DNA of 64,000 nt from NCBI RefSeq assembly GCF_014201115.1, contig NZ_JACHDO010000001.1, positions 3,968,001-4,032,000 of the forward strand. The letters run 5' to 3'. Shown here piece by piece: positions 23,714 to 32,461 of this stretch; positions within the stretch are counted from its first letter, which is position 1; every line of letters starts with the position of its first letter. Source of the DNA: Nocardiopsis metallicus. Its GTDB lineage: Bacteria; Actinomycetota; Actinomycetes; Streptosporangiales; Streptosporangiaceae. The notes below the pieces were generated by a model. That model was not told the origin of the DNA. It did no database searches and saw nothing but the letters and a program-made list of their open reading frames with translations. Both the position numbers and the translations under genes were made by a program.

Positions 23714-25023
23714 GGGGGCTCCTGGTTGATCGAGGCAAGGGTGCTGGACAGGCGTGCGGCGAGGGCTTCGGTGTGTTCGGAGGCCAGGGTGGCGGTGGTG
23801 ATGCGGATGGCCGGCCGGTGGGTCAGGGTGAACAGGGATCCGGGGCGCACGGCCCACCCGTGCTCGGCCAGCTCCTCCACCACGGCCGCCTCCGCGTCCT
23901 CGGCCAGCGGAAGCCACACGTTGAGACCGTCCGGACCGGCCAGCCAGGGCACGCCGTGAGCGTCCAGCGCGTCGGTCAGCCGCCGACGGCGACGTGTGTA
24001 CGCCTGGGCGGCGTGGTCCAGACGTGACGGTGTGGCGGGGTCGGTGAGAACCCTGGCGACCAGGTGCTGCAAGAGGTGGCTGACCCACGTGGCCGCCGCC
24101 AGGCGGGCCTGCAACCGGGCAGCGGTGTCGGCATCGCACACGGTCAGCCCCAGGCGCAGGTCCGGCCCCAGGAACTTCGACACCGAACGCACCAGCGCCC
24201 ACCGGGTGGACTCGGGCGGGGTGATGCGCCGGTAGGGGGTGCGGGCCAGCGCCGAGAAGTGGTCGTCCTCGATCACCAGCACGTGCGGGTGCCCGGCCAA
24301 CAGGGAGCGCAACTCGCGGGCGCGCCGCTCGGTCAGGCTCGCACCGGTCGGGTTGTGGGCCCGAGGCGTGCACACCACCGCCCGCGCTCCGGCTTCCAGG
24401 GCGGCGCCCAGCCCCGCGGCGGTCATGCCGTGTTCGTCCATCGGCACTGGCAGAGCACGGTATCCGTTGACGCGGAACGTGCCGATGCTCGACAAGAAGC
24501 ACGGGTCCTCGACCGCGACGGCGTCCCCGCGCGTCAGGTGCGCGCTCAGCAGACGCTCCACCGCGTCCACGGCCCCGTGGGTGAGCACGAGGGTGCCCGA
24601 GTTGTCGGTGTCGGGGAGCATGTGCCGCCGGGCCCAGTGGTGCAACGACTCGTCGATACCGGCGGCACCGTACAGGACGGCCTCGTAGCCCTGGAGGTCG
24701 GGCAGCGGCGGCAGAAGCGCCGGGTCGGGGTTGCCGTCGGCGAGGTTGATCGTGTTCTCGGGCGCCGGCGCGCCTTCGCCGGGGACGGGGACGATGCCGC
24801 GCACCACCGTGCCCCCGCGGCGGCGGGTCTCGACCACACCGGCGGCTGCCAGCGCGGCGTAGGCGGCCGCGACGGTGTTGCGGTTGACCCCTTGCCGGGC
24901 CGCGAGGGCACGGACCGGAGGCAGGACCTCACCCGGGCGCAGTTCCCCTCGCGCGATCAGAGCGCGCACCGAGTCGGCGATCGCGGCGGCGGTGTCTCCG
25001 CTGATGGGCGGTTCTTCGAGCAT
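23698..25023 (-). CDS. MocR/PdxR-type regulator (GntR HTH fused to class I aminotransferase)
   Basis: The 441-residue protein has a GntR winged helix (about residues 10-75: LPPVRALAARQGVNRNTVAA) joined to a full aminotransferase fold. The PLP Lys is in VRSVSKFLGPDLR and the cofactor-binding stretch includes CTPRAHNPTGASL. MocR proteins sense PLP or an amine and activate a neighbouring gene. ATG 25023 lies 6 nt after TATCGT on the minus strand, so it is probably leaderless. It overlaps the aldolase gene by 16 bp, and the two very likely act in one amino-acid or amino-sugar pathway. Confidence 0.9.
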   Translation of the reverse strand: MLEEPPISGDTAAAIADSVRALIARGELRPGEVLPPVRALAARQGVNRNTVAAAYAALAAAGVVETRRRGGTVVRGIVPVPGEGAPAPENTINLADGNPDPALLPPLPDLQGYEAVLYGAAGIDESLHHWARRHMLPDTDNSGTLVLTHGAVDAVERLLSAHLTRGDAVAVEDPCFLSSIGTFRVNGYRALPVPMDEHGMTAAGLGAALEAGARAVVCTPRAHNPTGASLTERRARELRSLLAGHPHVLVIEDDHFSALARTPYRRITPPESTRWALVRSVSKFLGPDLRLGLTVCDADTAARLQARLAAATWVSHLLQHLVARVLTDPATPSRLDHAAQAYTRRRRRLTDALDAHGVPWLAGPDGLNVWLPLAEDAEAAVVEELAEHGWAVRPGSLFTLTHRPAIRITTATLASEHTEALAARLSSTLASINQEPPCSPD

Positions 25024-25056
25024 GTCCCCACGATACACATATATGTCCTAGGACAA
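25024..25056. promoter_or_regulatory. Leaderless promoter with two overlapping palindromes upstream of the MocR gene
   Basis: On the minus strand TATCGT (complement of 25030-25035) is 6 nt before the ATG. Just upstream lie the perfect palindromes ACATATATGT (25037-25046) and TGTCCTAGGACA (25044-25055), in an AT-rich patch. They cover the promoter, as expected for autoregulation. Confidence 0.5.
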
Positions 25057-25214
25057 AAAGAGGTCGCCTGTCCGGGTGCGGTCAGAACCGGCGCTCCGCA
25101 CCGGACGCCCCCGGAGAAGGGCTGTGGGCGGGTGTGTGCGGACGCAAACGGGTAACGGGCAAGCGTGGGTCGCACAGTCGCGGCCCACACCCTCCTCACC
25201 CCCCGGGAGCCTTC

Positions 25215-25856
25215 GTGAAGCTGTACGCCGACACCCCCGTCCACGCCTGTCGCCAACTCGTGTCGGATCTCTTCGCGCTCGTGTGGGTGTTCGTGTGGAT
25301 CTCCGCCGCGCTGTCCCTACGCGAGGCCCTCCTGACCCTGAACCGGCCCGGGGAGCTCATGACCAGCACCGGAGAAGGGTTCACCGAGCACATGAACACC
25401 GCGGCGGAGAACGTCCGACAGGTGCCCCTCGCCGGTGACGCCCTGGCCACGCCCTTCGCCGACCTCGGTGAGACCGGAGAGTCCCTCACCGCGGCGGGGG
25501 ACTCCTTCCAGGAGACCGTCTCCTCGCTCGCCCTCACCCTCCCGCTGCTGGTGGCGCTCCTGCCGCTGCTCCTGCTCGCCACCACGTGGCTGCCCGTGCG
25601 TGCGCGCTGGATCAGCCGCGCGACCAGCGCGAAGCGGCTCCTCGGGCTCACCCCCGAGGCGCGGACCCGACTGCTCGCGCTGCGCGCCCTGTCCCTTGCC
25701 TCCCCAGCCGCGCTCATGGCGGTGCACGAGGACCCGGCCGGGGCCTGGCGGGAGAACGACCCCTGCGCGGTGACGGAGCTGGCCGCGCTGGAACTGCGGC
25801 GGCTGGGTCTGCGCACGGAGCCGATCGCCGCCGGGAAGGCCCTGGAGCCCTCCTGA
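25215..25856 (+). CDS. Two-span membrane protein of unknown function (213 aa)
   Basis: There is a first membrane helix at about residues 14-35 (LVSDLFALVWVFVWISAALS), a roughly 80-residue polar, probably extracytoplasmic loop, a second helix at about 98-122 (TLPLLVALLPLLLLATTWLP) and a cytoplasmic helical C-terminus. GTG 25215 has GGGAG 5 nt upstream; longer starts add a basic low-complexity leader. It is a conserved-looking actinobacterial membrane protein I cannot name. It converges on the two-component genes and might supply them a signal, but nothing in the sequence proves this. Confidence 0.8.
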   Translation: MKLYADTPVHACRQLVSDLFALVWVFVWISAALSLREALLTLNRPGELMTSTGEGFTEHMNTAAENVRQVPLAGDALATPFADLGETGESLTAAGDSFQETVSSLALTLPLLVALLPLLLLATTWLPVRARWISRATSAKRLLGLTPEARTRLLALRALSLASPAALMAVHEDPAGAWRENDPCAVTELAALELRRLGLRTEPIAAGKALEPS

Positions 25857-25883
25857 CCATCGGGGGCTCGGCAACCGGCCGGT

Positions 25884-26564
25884 TCAGTCGACTCGGATGA
25901 TCCCCCGCTGTAGCGCTGTGGTGATGGCGGCGGTGCGGTTGTCCACCCCGAGCTTGTCGAACACGTGCACCAGGTGGGTCTTGACCGTCGCCTCGCTGAT
26001 GAACAGCTCTCGGGAGATCGCCCGGTTGGACAGCCCTTCGGCCAGCAGTCCGAGGATCTCCAGCTCACGCCCGCTCAGCGCGGGGCGAGGAGAGCGGAGC
26101 CGGTCCATGAGGCGGTTCGCGACGCCGGGGGCCAGCGCCGTCTGGCCGCGCGCCGCCGCGTGCACGGCCTCGCACAGCTGCTCCGGCGGCGCGTCCTTGA
26201 GCATGTAGCCGGTGGCCCCGGCCTCGACCGCGGCGAGGATGTCGGCGTCGGTGTCGTAGGTGGTGAGGACGAGGACGGGTGGCGGGGAGTCGAGCTCGGT
26301 GATGTGCCGGATCGCGGTGACCCCGTCCATGCCCGTGCCCATCCGCAGGTCCATGAGAACGATGTCGACGCCCGCGCCCCGCGTCCCGGGCCCGGTGAGC
26401 GCGTCCAGGGCGGCCCGGCCGTCGGCCGCCTCCGCCACCACGTCCATGTCGGGGCGCTCGGCGAACATCGCCTTGAGCCCGTGGCGTACGACCGGGTGGT
26501 CGTCCACCAGCAGGATGCGCAGCCGCGGCTCCCGGGGGAGGGAGCGGTCGGTCGGATCGGTCAC
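25884..26564 (-). CDS. NarL/LuxR-family response regulator
   Basis: The 226-residue protein has a receiver domain (about 15-135) with the phospho-acceptor Asp in DIVLMDLRMG and the Lys in GYMLKDAPPE, then a LuxR-type HTH (about 158-222: LLAEGLSNRAISRELFISEA). GTG 26564 overlaps the stop of the kinase gene (GTGA). With the kinase it forms a DesKR/LiaRS-type two-component system. The divergent ABC transporter genes at 27971 are the obvious regulatory target. Confidence 0.95.
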   Translation of the reverse strand: MTDPTDRSLPREPRLRILLVDDHPVVRHGLKAMFAERPDMDVVAEAADGRAALDALTGPGTRGAGVDIVLMDLRMGTGMDGVTAIRHITELDSPPPVLVLTTYDTDADILAAVEAGATGYMLKDAPPEQLCEAVHAAARGQTALAPGVANRLMDRLRSPRPALSGRELEILGLLAEGLSNRAISRELFISEATVKTHLVHVFDKLGVDNRTAAITTALQRGIIRVD

Positions 26565-27802
26565 GGGGTCTCCTCGTCGGTCAGGGGAAGTCGGACGGCC
26601 ACGGCGGTGCCCTCGCCCGGGGCGGACTCCACGTCCAGGCGCCCGCCCAGCGCCCTCACGCGCTCCCGGAGCGCGGCGATCCCGTAGCCGGTACCGCCCG
26701 CGCGGGTGAGCGGCGCCCGCGGATCGAAGCCGACCCCGTCGTCGTACACGTCCAGGGTGACCTCCTGGCCCAGGTAGCCGAGGGTGACCACCGCGGTGTC
26801 GGCGTGAGCGTGCGCGGTGACGTTGGCCAGACTGGCCTGGGCGGCGCGCAGCAGCGCGACCTCGTAGCCGGAGGGGAGTTCGGTGGGGGCGCCGTCGGTG
26901 CGGAACCGGCAGTCGATCCCGCCGGTGCGGCTGACCCGTTCGCAGAGGCGGGTCAGCGCCTCGGGCAGGTTGGCGCCGGTCAGCGAGGGCGGGGCCAGGT
27001 CCCGCACGAACCTGCGCGCCTCGGCGAGGTTCGTGGAAGCGCTCTCCCGGGCCTCGGCGATGCGGGTGGCCGCCAGACCGGTGTCCTGGGGGAGGGCGCT
27101 CTCGGCCGCGCGCAGGAGCAGCACGATGCTGGACAGCCCCTGGGCGAGGGTGTCGTGGATCTCCCGCGACAGGCGTTCCCGTTCGTCGAGGACACCCGTA
27201 CGTCGCTGGGCGGCGGAGAGTTCGTCGCGGGTGCGGGTGAGGGTGTCGATGAGTTCGCGGCGCCGCTCGCTCTCCCGGTGCAGGGCCATGTACCCGGCGG
27301 CGATCGCCACCGCGAACACGGCCCCCAACACAGGCCCCAGGACCATGCCGACGGTGAGGTTCCCACCGTGCAGGGCCTGCCCGAGAACCACGGAGGCGGT
27401 GATGACCACGACCGCCACCACCGAGTGGAGCCCTCGCAGCAAATGCAGGTGGAGGAAGTACAGCGGGAAGGCCAACCACACGAAGTCCGGCCCCGCCAGG
27501 GCCAGCAGCGCCCACAGGAGGGTGACCGCCGCGAGCCAGACGAGGGAGCGGGTTCGGTGCACGTCGTGCCGGGCGACCAGAGCACCGGCGCAGTAGACCG
27601 CTCCGAGCAGTACGGCTCCGCAGACGACCGCACCGTGTGCCCACTGCGGGTGTGCCGAGTCCGCGCCGAGGTGGGTGAGCACGTACCGGAGGGTGCCGAC
27701 CCCGAGCAGGAACAGGAAGCAGGCGTGCAGGAGCAGACGCAGCACCTTGAGCACCGTCGTCACCCCGGGCAGTTCGGGAGCCCGCATTCTGCTGTACCGC
27801 AT
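26561..27802 (-). CDS. Sensor histidine kinase (HisKA_3 type)
   Basis: The 413-residue protein has an N-terminal region with five or six membrane helices (about 15-190), a linker coiled coil, the HisKA_3 phosphoacceptor motif LSREIHDTLAQGLSSIVLLL and a HATPase_c domain ending in GYGIAALRERVRALGGRLDV. With almost no extracytoplasmic domain it is an intramembrane-sensing kinase, as in DesK/LiaS types that follow the envelope. ATG 27802 is preferred because TACGCT (complement of 27809-27814) sits 6 nt upstream; the frame is open further but without conserved sequence. It is coupled to the response regulator by a 4-bp overlap. Confidence 0.92.
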   Translation of the reverse strand: MRYSRMRAPELPGVTTVLKVLRLLLHACFLFLLGVGTLRYVLTHLGADSAHPQWAHGAVVCGAVLLGAVYCAGALVARHDVHRTRSLVWLAAVTLLWALLALAGPDFVWLAFPLYFLHLHLLRGLHSVVAVVVITASVVLGQALHGGNLTVGMVLGPVLGAVFAVAIAAGYMALHRESERRRELIDTLTRTRDELSAAQRRTGVLDERERLSREIHDTLAQGLSSIVLLLRAAESALPQDTGLAATRIAEARESASTNLAEARRFVRDLAPPSLTGANLPEALTRLCERVSRTGGIDCRFRTDGAPTELPSGYEVALLRAAQASLANVTAHAHADTAVVTLGYLGQEVTLDVYDDGVGFDPRAPLTRAGGTGYGIAALRERVRALGGRLDVESAPGEGTAVAVRLPLTDEETP

Positions 27803-27970
27803 CAGTGCAGCGTACGACGGTGAGGCGGGGCGGGGCATCCATCGTTCGGTTGAGTCCCCGCTCCACCCGGACGCCCCGGGGAACGCTCCGTTCGCCCGAT
27901 GCCGATGATCTTGGTCCGAACGAGGCTGGAAGCACCAGTCCACCGAGAGTTTCCAGGAAGGAGGGCCGCC

Positions 27971-29092
27971 GTGTTCGTCGCCCTTCGTGACATCCGCTTC
28001 GCCAAGGGGCGGTTCGCGCTGATGGGCTCCGTCGTCGCCCTCATCACCGTGCTGATCGTCCTGTTGTCCGGGCTGACCGCGGGTTTGGCGGACCAGTCCA
28101 CCTCAGCGGTCCGGAACCTGCCCGCGGACCGCGTCGCCTTCGGGGCGTCCGGGGACGGCGCCCCGGAGGAGTCCTACGCCGACAGCACCGTCACCCGGGC
28201 CCAGCTCGACGTCTGGACCGGCGCGGAGGGGGTGGAGTGGGCCGAGCCGGTCGGCATCACCCAGAGCCGGGTCGAGCTGGAGGACGGCAACGGCACCGCC
28301 GCCGCGCTGTTCGGTGTGTCTTCGGACGGCCGCCTGGCGCCCGAGGGCCTGGTGCCCGGGGGCGGCCTGGTGGTCAGCGAGGTGATCGCCGAGGACTTGG
28401 GGACCACCACCGGCGACACCGTGACCGTCGCCGGTACCGAGCTGACCGTCAGCGCGGTGGCTCCGACCGAGCACTACAGCCACCTCCCCGCCGTGTGGAC
28501 CGACATCGAGGTCTGGCAGGGAATCGACCCCCGGGTACGGCACGCGGAGGGGCACGACGCGCCGATCGCCAACGTGATCGCCTCGCGGATCGACTCCCAG
28601 GCGAGCCCGGAGGCCGTGACCGAGGCCGAGGAGGGCGCGGTGGACGAGGAGGCCGACACGGTGTCCACCACCCTGTCCGGCAGCCTCCAGGCGATCGGTT
28701 CGTTCTCCTCCGAGAACAGTTCCCTGGTCACCATGCAGGGTTTCCTGTACGCGATCTCCGCGCTGGTCATCGGCGCGTTCCTGACCGTGTGGACGATCCA
28801 GCGCAGCGGTGACATCGCGATTCTCAAGGCTCTGGGCGGATCCACCCGCTACCTGCTGCGGGACGCCCTGGCCCAGGCCCTGATCGTGCTGCTCCTGGGC
28901 ACCGCGGTGGGCGGCGCCGCGGGGGTGGGGTTGGGTGCCCTGGCCGCCTCGGTGCTGCCCTTCGCGCTGACCGCGGCCACCACACTCGGCCCGGTCGCCG
29001 CCATGGTCGCGCTGGGCATGCTCGGTGCCGTCCTGGCCGTCCGCCGTATCACCTCCGTTGACCCGCTGACCGCCCTGGGAGGCGTCCGATGA
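27971..29092 (+). CDS. FtsX-like ABC transporter permease
   Basis: The 373-residue permease has the FtsX/MacB layout: an N-terminal membrane helix (about 18-40), a roughly 220-residue extracytoplasmic domain, then three helices at the C-terminus with the coupling motif GDIAILKALGGSTRYL. GTG 27971 has GGAGGG about 6 nt upstream. It overlaps the ATPase gene by ATGA. Such single-permease systems export or extract lipids and peptides and often resist envelope-active antibiotics. Divergence from a NarL-type two-component system supports induction by envelope stress. Confidence 0.92.
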   Translation: MFVALRDIRFAKGRFALMGSVVALITVLIVLLSGLTAGLADQSTSAVRNLPADRVAFGASGDGAPEESYADSTVTRAQLDVWTGAEGVEWAEPVGITQSRVELEDGNGTAAALFGVSSDGRLAPEGLVPGGGLVVSEVIAEDLGTTTGDTVTVAGTELTVSAVAPTEHYSHLPAVWTDIEVWQGIDPRVRHAEGHDAPIANVIASRIDSQASPEAVTEAEEGAVDEEADTVSTTLSGSLQAIGSFSSENSSLVTMQGFLYAISALVIGAFLTVWTIQRSGDIAILKALGGSTRYLLRDALAQALIVLLLGTAVGGAAGVGLGALAASVLPFALTAATTLGPVAAMVALGMLGAVLAVRRITSVDPLTALGGVR

Positions 29093-29784
29093 GCCTGGAA
29101 CTGAGCGATGTGACCCTGACCTACCCCGACGGGGACGGGGTGGTCACCGCCCTGGACCGCGTGTCGGTACGGGTGGCCCCCGGTGAGCTGGCCGCGGTGG
29201 TCGGCCCCTCCGGTTCGGGTAAATCGAGCCTGCTGGCGGTGGCCGCGACCCTGATCCGGCCGGACTCCGGCCGGGTGAGGGTCGGCGGGGTCCAGACTCT
29301 GGGGCTGCGGCCCCGGGAGATGGCCGAACTCCGCCTGGCCGAGGTGGGGATCGTCTTCCAGCAGCCGAACCTGATCAGCTCGCTGACCGCCGTGGAACAG
29401 CTGATGGTCACCGAGCACATGCGTGCGCGTTCGCTGCGCGAGGCACGGACGTCGGCGATGGAGACCCTGGCCGCGGTGGGGCTGTCCGGTAAGGAGCGGC
29501 GGCGCCCGCACCAGTTGTCCGGAGGCGAGCGACAGCGGGTCAACATCGCCCGCGCGCTGTCGGGGCGCCCGAGCGCGCTGCTGGTGGACGAGCCGACCGC
29601 CGCGCTGGACCACGAACGGGGCGCGCGGATCATGGAACTGCTGGCTGAGGCGACCAGGACGTTCGACGTGGCGACCCTGCTGGTCACCCACGACACCGAG
29701 TACCTGAGCTCGGCCAAGCAGGTGCTCCAGATGCGCGACGGCCGCCTGGGCGCCCTGGCCGCGGACGGACTCCGAACGCCCTGA
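29089..29784 (+). CDS. ABC transporter ATP-binding protein (MacB/LolD type)
   Basis: The 231-residue ATPase has Walker A VVGPSGSGKSSLL, the Q-loop in IVFQQPNLIS, the signature HQLSGGERQRVNIARAL, Walker B ALLVDEPTAALD and the H-loop LLVTHDTEYL. It pairs with the upstream FtsX-like permease and is translated from an ATG overlapping its stop. Together they form a complete MacB-like half-transporter dimer system with no periplasmic partner gene in the locus. Confidence 0.95.
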   Translation: MSLELSDVTLTYPDGDGVVTALDRVSVRVAPGELAAVVGPSGSGKSSLLAVAATLIRPDSGRVRVGGVQTLGLRPREMAELRLAEVGIVFQQPNLISSLTAVEQLMVTEHMRARSLREARTSAMETLAAVGLSGKERRRPHQLSGGERQRVNIARALSGRPSALLVDEPTAALDHERGARIMELLAEATRTFDVATLLVTHDTEYLSSAKQVLQMRDGRLGALAADGLRTP

Positions 29785-29862
29785 CAGCGGGACCCGTTCG
29801 AAGGCTCGGGCCCGGAGGGACTTCTACGCTGGAGGCCAGTCGATACCCCTGGAGGCGGTCCC

Positions 29863-30066
29863 ATGTGCCGGTCCGAGCGGTCGGAGTCCGATGTCGCAGC
29901 CCCAGAAGAGGAGGGCCGGGGCCAGGATCAGGAAGACGACGGAGGCCGGGAAGGGGAGAAGGACCCGCGGGAACGGCAGGGTGCCCGGCTCCGGGGCGGG
30001 CAGAACCGTTCCGGCCTGTCCTTCCCCGACACCCCGGCCCCGGCCCCGGCCCCGGAGGAACGCTAG
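29863..30066 (+). CDS. Possible small acidic, low-complexity protein (67 aa), uncertain
   Basis: ATG 29863 has GGAGG within a good distance. The product is a charged, disordered peptide (EEEGRGQDQEDDGGREGEKD) ending in a PAPAPAPEE repeat. There is no recognised family. The codon-aligned opposite strand reads as a hydrophobic helix but lacks any start codon, so it is not called. This fills the 307-bp gap between the ABC ATPase and the hydro-lyase gene, where nothing else is evident. Confidence 0.3.
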   Translation: MCRSERSESDVAAPEEEGRGQDQEDDGGREGEKDPRERQGARLRGGQNRSGLSFPDTPAPAPAPEER

Positions 30067-30091
30067 AGCCGGGCTCCGGAGCGACCGGCGG

Positions 30092-30871
30092 CTAGGGCAC
30101 CTGGTACTCGGTGTCCCTGGCGTCGGTAATCGCCATGTGGCCGGGCGCGTGGCCGATGGCGAACTCGGGGGCGGAGGCTACCACCGCGGCCTGCGGGGTC
30201 ACCCCGCAGGCCCAGAACACCGGTACTTCGCCCTCCCTGACCTGGACCGGGTCGCCGTAGTCGGGCCGGTCCAGGTCCGCGATGCCCAGAGCCGCGGGGT
30301 CTCCGACGTGCACCGGTGCCCCGTGCACCGCCGGGTAGCGGGAAGTGATCCGGACGGCGTCCGCGACCTGACCGGCCGGGATCGGGCGCATGGACACCAC
30401 GAGCGGCCCGGAGAAGCGTCCGGCCGATCGGCAGGCCCGATCGGTCTCGTACATGGCGGCGTTCGTGCCGGCCTCGATGTGGCGGACCGGCACCCCGGCC
30501 TCCAACAGCGGGGTCTCGAAGGTGAAACTGCACCCGATGAGGAAGGACACGAGGTCGTCCCGCCACAGGTCGGTGACGTCGGCGCGCTCCTCGACGAGCT
30601 TCCCGTCGCGGTACACCCGGTAGGCGGGCAGGTCCGTGCGCAGGTCTCCGTCGAACACCGAGGCCGACACCTCCCCCGGCTCGGTGACGTCCAGTACCGG
30701 GCAGGCCTTGGGGTTGCGCTGGGCGAAGAGCAGGAAGTCGAAGGCGAGGTCCCGTGGCAGGGAGATCAGGTTGGCCTGCGCGTATCCCGGACTGTAGCCG
30801 GACGTGGGTACCCGCAGGCCGTCACGGAACAGGGCTCGGGCCCGGCTGGGCGAGAGTTCGGCGGGGTTCAT
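30092..30871 (-). CDS. YcsI/DUF1445-family putative hydro-lyase
   Basis: The 259-residue protein has the DUF1445 signatures: GYSPGYAQANLISLPRDLAF at the N-terminus, FLIGCSFTFETPLLEAGVPV in the centre and PVFWACGVTPQAAV near the C-terminus. This family is annotated as D-glutamate cyclase/hydro-lyase-like and is regularly found with 5-oxoprolinase genes; the B. subtilis ycsI gene sits in the same operon type. A role in interconverting 5-oxoproline (pyroglutamate) forms and glutamate is likely but unproved. It is the last gene of the minus-strand cluster, 9 bp after pxpC. Confidence 0.88.
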   Translation of the reverse strand: MNPAELSPSRARALFRDGLRVPTSGYSPGYAQANLISLPRDLAFDFLLFAQRNPKACPVLDVTEPGEVSASVFDGDLRTDLPAYRVYRDGKLVEERADVTDLWRDDLVSFLIGCSFTFETPLLEAGVPVRHIEAGTNAAMYETDRACRSAGRFSGPLVVSMRPIPAGQVADAVRITSRYPAVHGAPVHVGDPAALGIADLDRPDYGDPVQVREGEVPVFWACGVTPQAAVVASAPEFAIGHAPGHMAITDARDTEYQVP

Positions 30872-30880
30872 CGGTTTCTC

Positions 30881-31825
30881 CTACACTCCTGGCCACAGAA
30901 CGAAGCGGATACGTGTTCCCGGGCGGGCCTGGGCGGCCTTGGGCAGGTCGGCGGAGCGCACCACCGCCACCACCGGGTAGCCGCCGGTCACCGGATGGTC
31001 GGCGAGGAACAGCACCGGTTCCCCGCCCGGGGGCACCTGGAGCGCCCCGGCGACCATGCCCTCGCTGGGCAGCTCGCCCTCGCGCGACCTCTCCAGGGGC
31101 GGCCCGGCCAGTCGGGCACCGACCCGGTCGCTGCGGGAGGTCACCTCGTAGTCGCCGGACAGCAGTGCCGCTAGGGCCCGCTCGGTGAACCAGTCCTCAC
31201 GCGGGCCGAGCTCGACCCGCAGTTCCACCCGGTCCCCGCCCACCGCCCGGGCCGGGACGTGGTCCAGGTTCGGAAAGGTCGGGGGGGCCGCACCGACCGG
31301 GAGTACGTCCCCGACCCGGGGGACGGCGGGACCGAGACCGGCGAGCACGTCGGTACTGCGTGAACCCAACACGGAAGGCACCGCCACTCCCCCGCGCACG
31401 GCCAGGTAGGAGCGCAGGCCGCGGGCGGGCGCGCCCAGGGCGAGTTCGGCGCCGTCGGGCAGGTGCAGGACCTCGTTGACCGCCGCGCCGCGACCGTTCA
31501 CCCGGACCGGCGCCTGGGCTCCGGTCACCGCGACGGTGACCGCCCCGTGCGCCCGAACCCTGAGCCCGCCGAGCGTGGTCTCCAGAGCGGCGGCGCCCGG
31601 GGGGTTGGCGAGGAGGCGGTTGGCGAGAGCGTAGGAGTCGGTGTCGGCTGCGCCGGAACGCCCCACACCCAGGGCGGCGTGGCCGAAGCGTCCCGCGTCC
31701 TGCACGGTGGTCATCGGGCCGGTCGCCAGGACCTCCAGAGCGGTGGCGGTCCGGCCGCCCCGCGCCGCAAAGGGCTCCCCCTTCGGCGAGAGCACGCTTT
31801 CTCGGCGCTTGGTCCGCGGGCTCAC
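30881..31825 (-). CDS. pxpC: 5-oxoprolinase subunit C
   Basis: The 314-residue protein carries the KipA/PxpC signatures: LATGPMTTVQDAGRFGHAAL at the start, GVGRSGAADTDSYALANRLL and VLFLADHPVTGGYPVVAVV near the end. PxpA, PxpB and PxpC together cleave 5-oxo-L-proline to glutamate using ATP. GTG 31825 overlaps the pxpB stop (GTGA), so the start is set by translational coupling, as expected for a B-C complex. The cytoplasmic enzyme recycles a damage product of glutamine and glutamate. Confidence 0.93.
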   Translation of the reverse strand: MSPRTKRRESVLSPKGEPFAARGGRTATALEVLATGPMTTVQDAGRFGHAALGVGRSGAADTDSYALANRLLANPPGAAALETTLGGLRVRAHGAVTVAVTGAQAPVRVNGRGAAVNEVLHLPDGAELALGAPARGLRSYLAVRGGVAVPSVLGSRSTDVLAGLGPAVPRVGDVLPVGAAPPTFPNLDHVPARAVGGDRVELRVELGPREDWFTERALAALLSGDYEVTSRSDRVGARLAGPPLERSREGELPSEGMVAGALQVPPGGEPVLFLADHPVTGGYPVVAVVRSADLPKAAQARPGTRIRFVLWPGV

Positions 31826-32433
31826 ACGACCTCCTCGAAGCGCACGCGCACACCCGGCCGCAACAGGCCTGGTGGGTTCCGGTCCAGGTCCCAGGTCACC
31901 GCGTCGGTCCGGCCGAGCAGCTGCCACCCTCCCGGGGAGCTGCGCGGGTACACGCCGGTGAACTCCCCGGCCAGGGCGACGGAGCCCTTGGGGACACGGG
32001 TGCGGGCCTCGCCTCGGCGGGGAACATGCAGGCGCGGGTCGTCGCCGACCAGGTAACCGAAGCCGGGGGCGAACCCGCAGAACGCGACCGTCCATGCCGC
32101 CGAGGTGTGGGCGCGCACGACCTCTCGCGGGCTGAGTCCGGTGAGTTCGGCGATGTCGTCGAGGTCCTCCCCGTCGTAGTGGACGGGGATGGTGACGGTC
32201 TCGCCGACACCCTGGCTGGCCTCGGCGGACAGCGGAATGCCGGTGACGGCCGCGGTGATCTCGGCCGGGTCGGTGCCGGGTTCCAGCCGCAGCAGGACGG
32301 TGCGGGCGGCGGGGACGACGTCGGCGACGCCGGGTAGCGGGTCCGCTTCCAGGGCGGAACCCAGGGCGATGACCTGGGCGAGGTCGGCGACCTCCACCAG
32401 AACCCCGGTGTCTGCGCAGTTCAGGACGCGCAC
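31822..32433 (-). CDS. pxpB: 5-oxoprolinase subunit B
   Basis: The 203-residue KipI/PxpB protein begins MRVLNCADTGVLVEV and has AFCGFAPGFGYLVG and GSVALAGEFTGVYPRSSPGG, the conserved cyclophilin-like core. GTG 32433 is preferred over TTG 32445 because GGAG lies 6 nt before it and the family starts there. It overlaps pxpC by 4 bp and follows pxpA by 28 bp. In B. subtilis the homologue KipI was first described as a kinase inhibitor; the oxoprolinase role is the better supported function. Confidence 0.92.
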   Translation of the reverse strand: MRVLNCADTGVLVEVADLAQVIALGSALEADPLPGVADVVPAARTVLLRLEPGTDPAEITAAVTGIPLSAEASQGVGETVTIPVHYDGEDLDDIAELTGLSPREVVRAHTSAAWTVAFCGFAPGFGYLVGDDPRLHVPRRGEARTRVPKGSVALAGEFTGVYPRSSPGGWQLLGRTDAVTWDLDRNPPGLLRPGVRVRFEEVV

Positions 32434-32461
32434 GGATGGCTCCAAATCAGGACGGGCTCGG

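Noticed and set aside
30035..30056. CCGGCC tandem repeat
   Set aside because: Four short GC units without spacers; simple-sequence slippage, not CRISPR or an origin element.
29820..30062. Minus-strand hydrophobic frame that looks like a single membrane helix
   Set aside because: No ATG, GTG or TTG is available upstream of the helix and no ribosome site is seen; it is the exact complement of the plus-strand codons.
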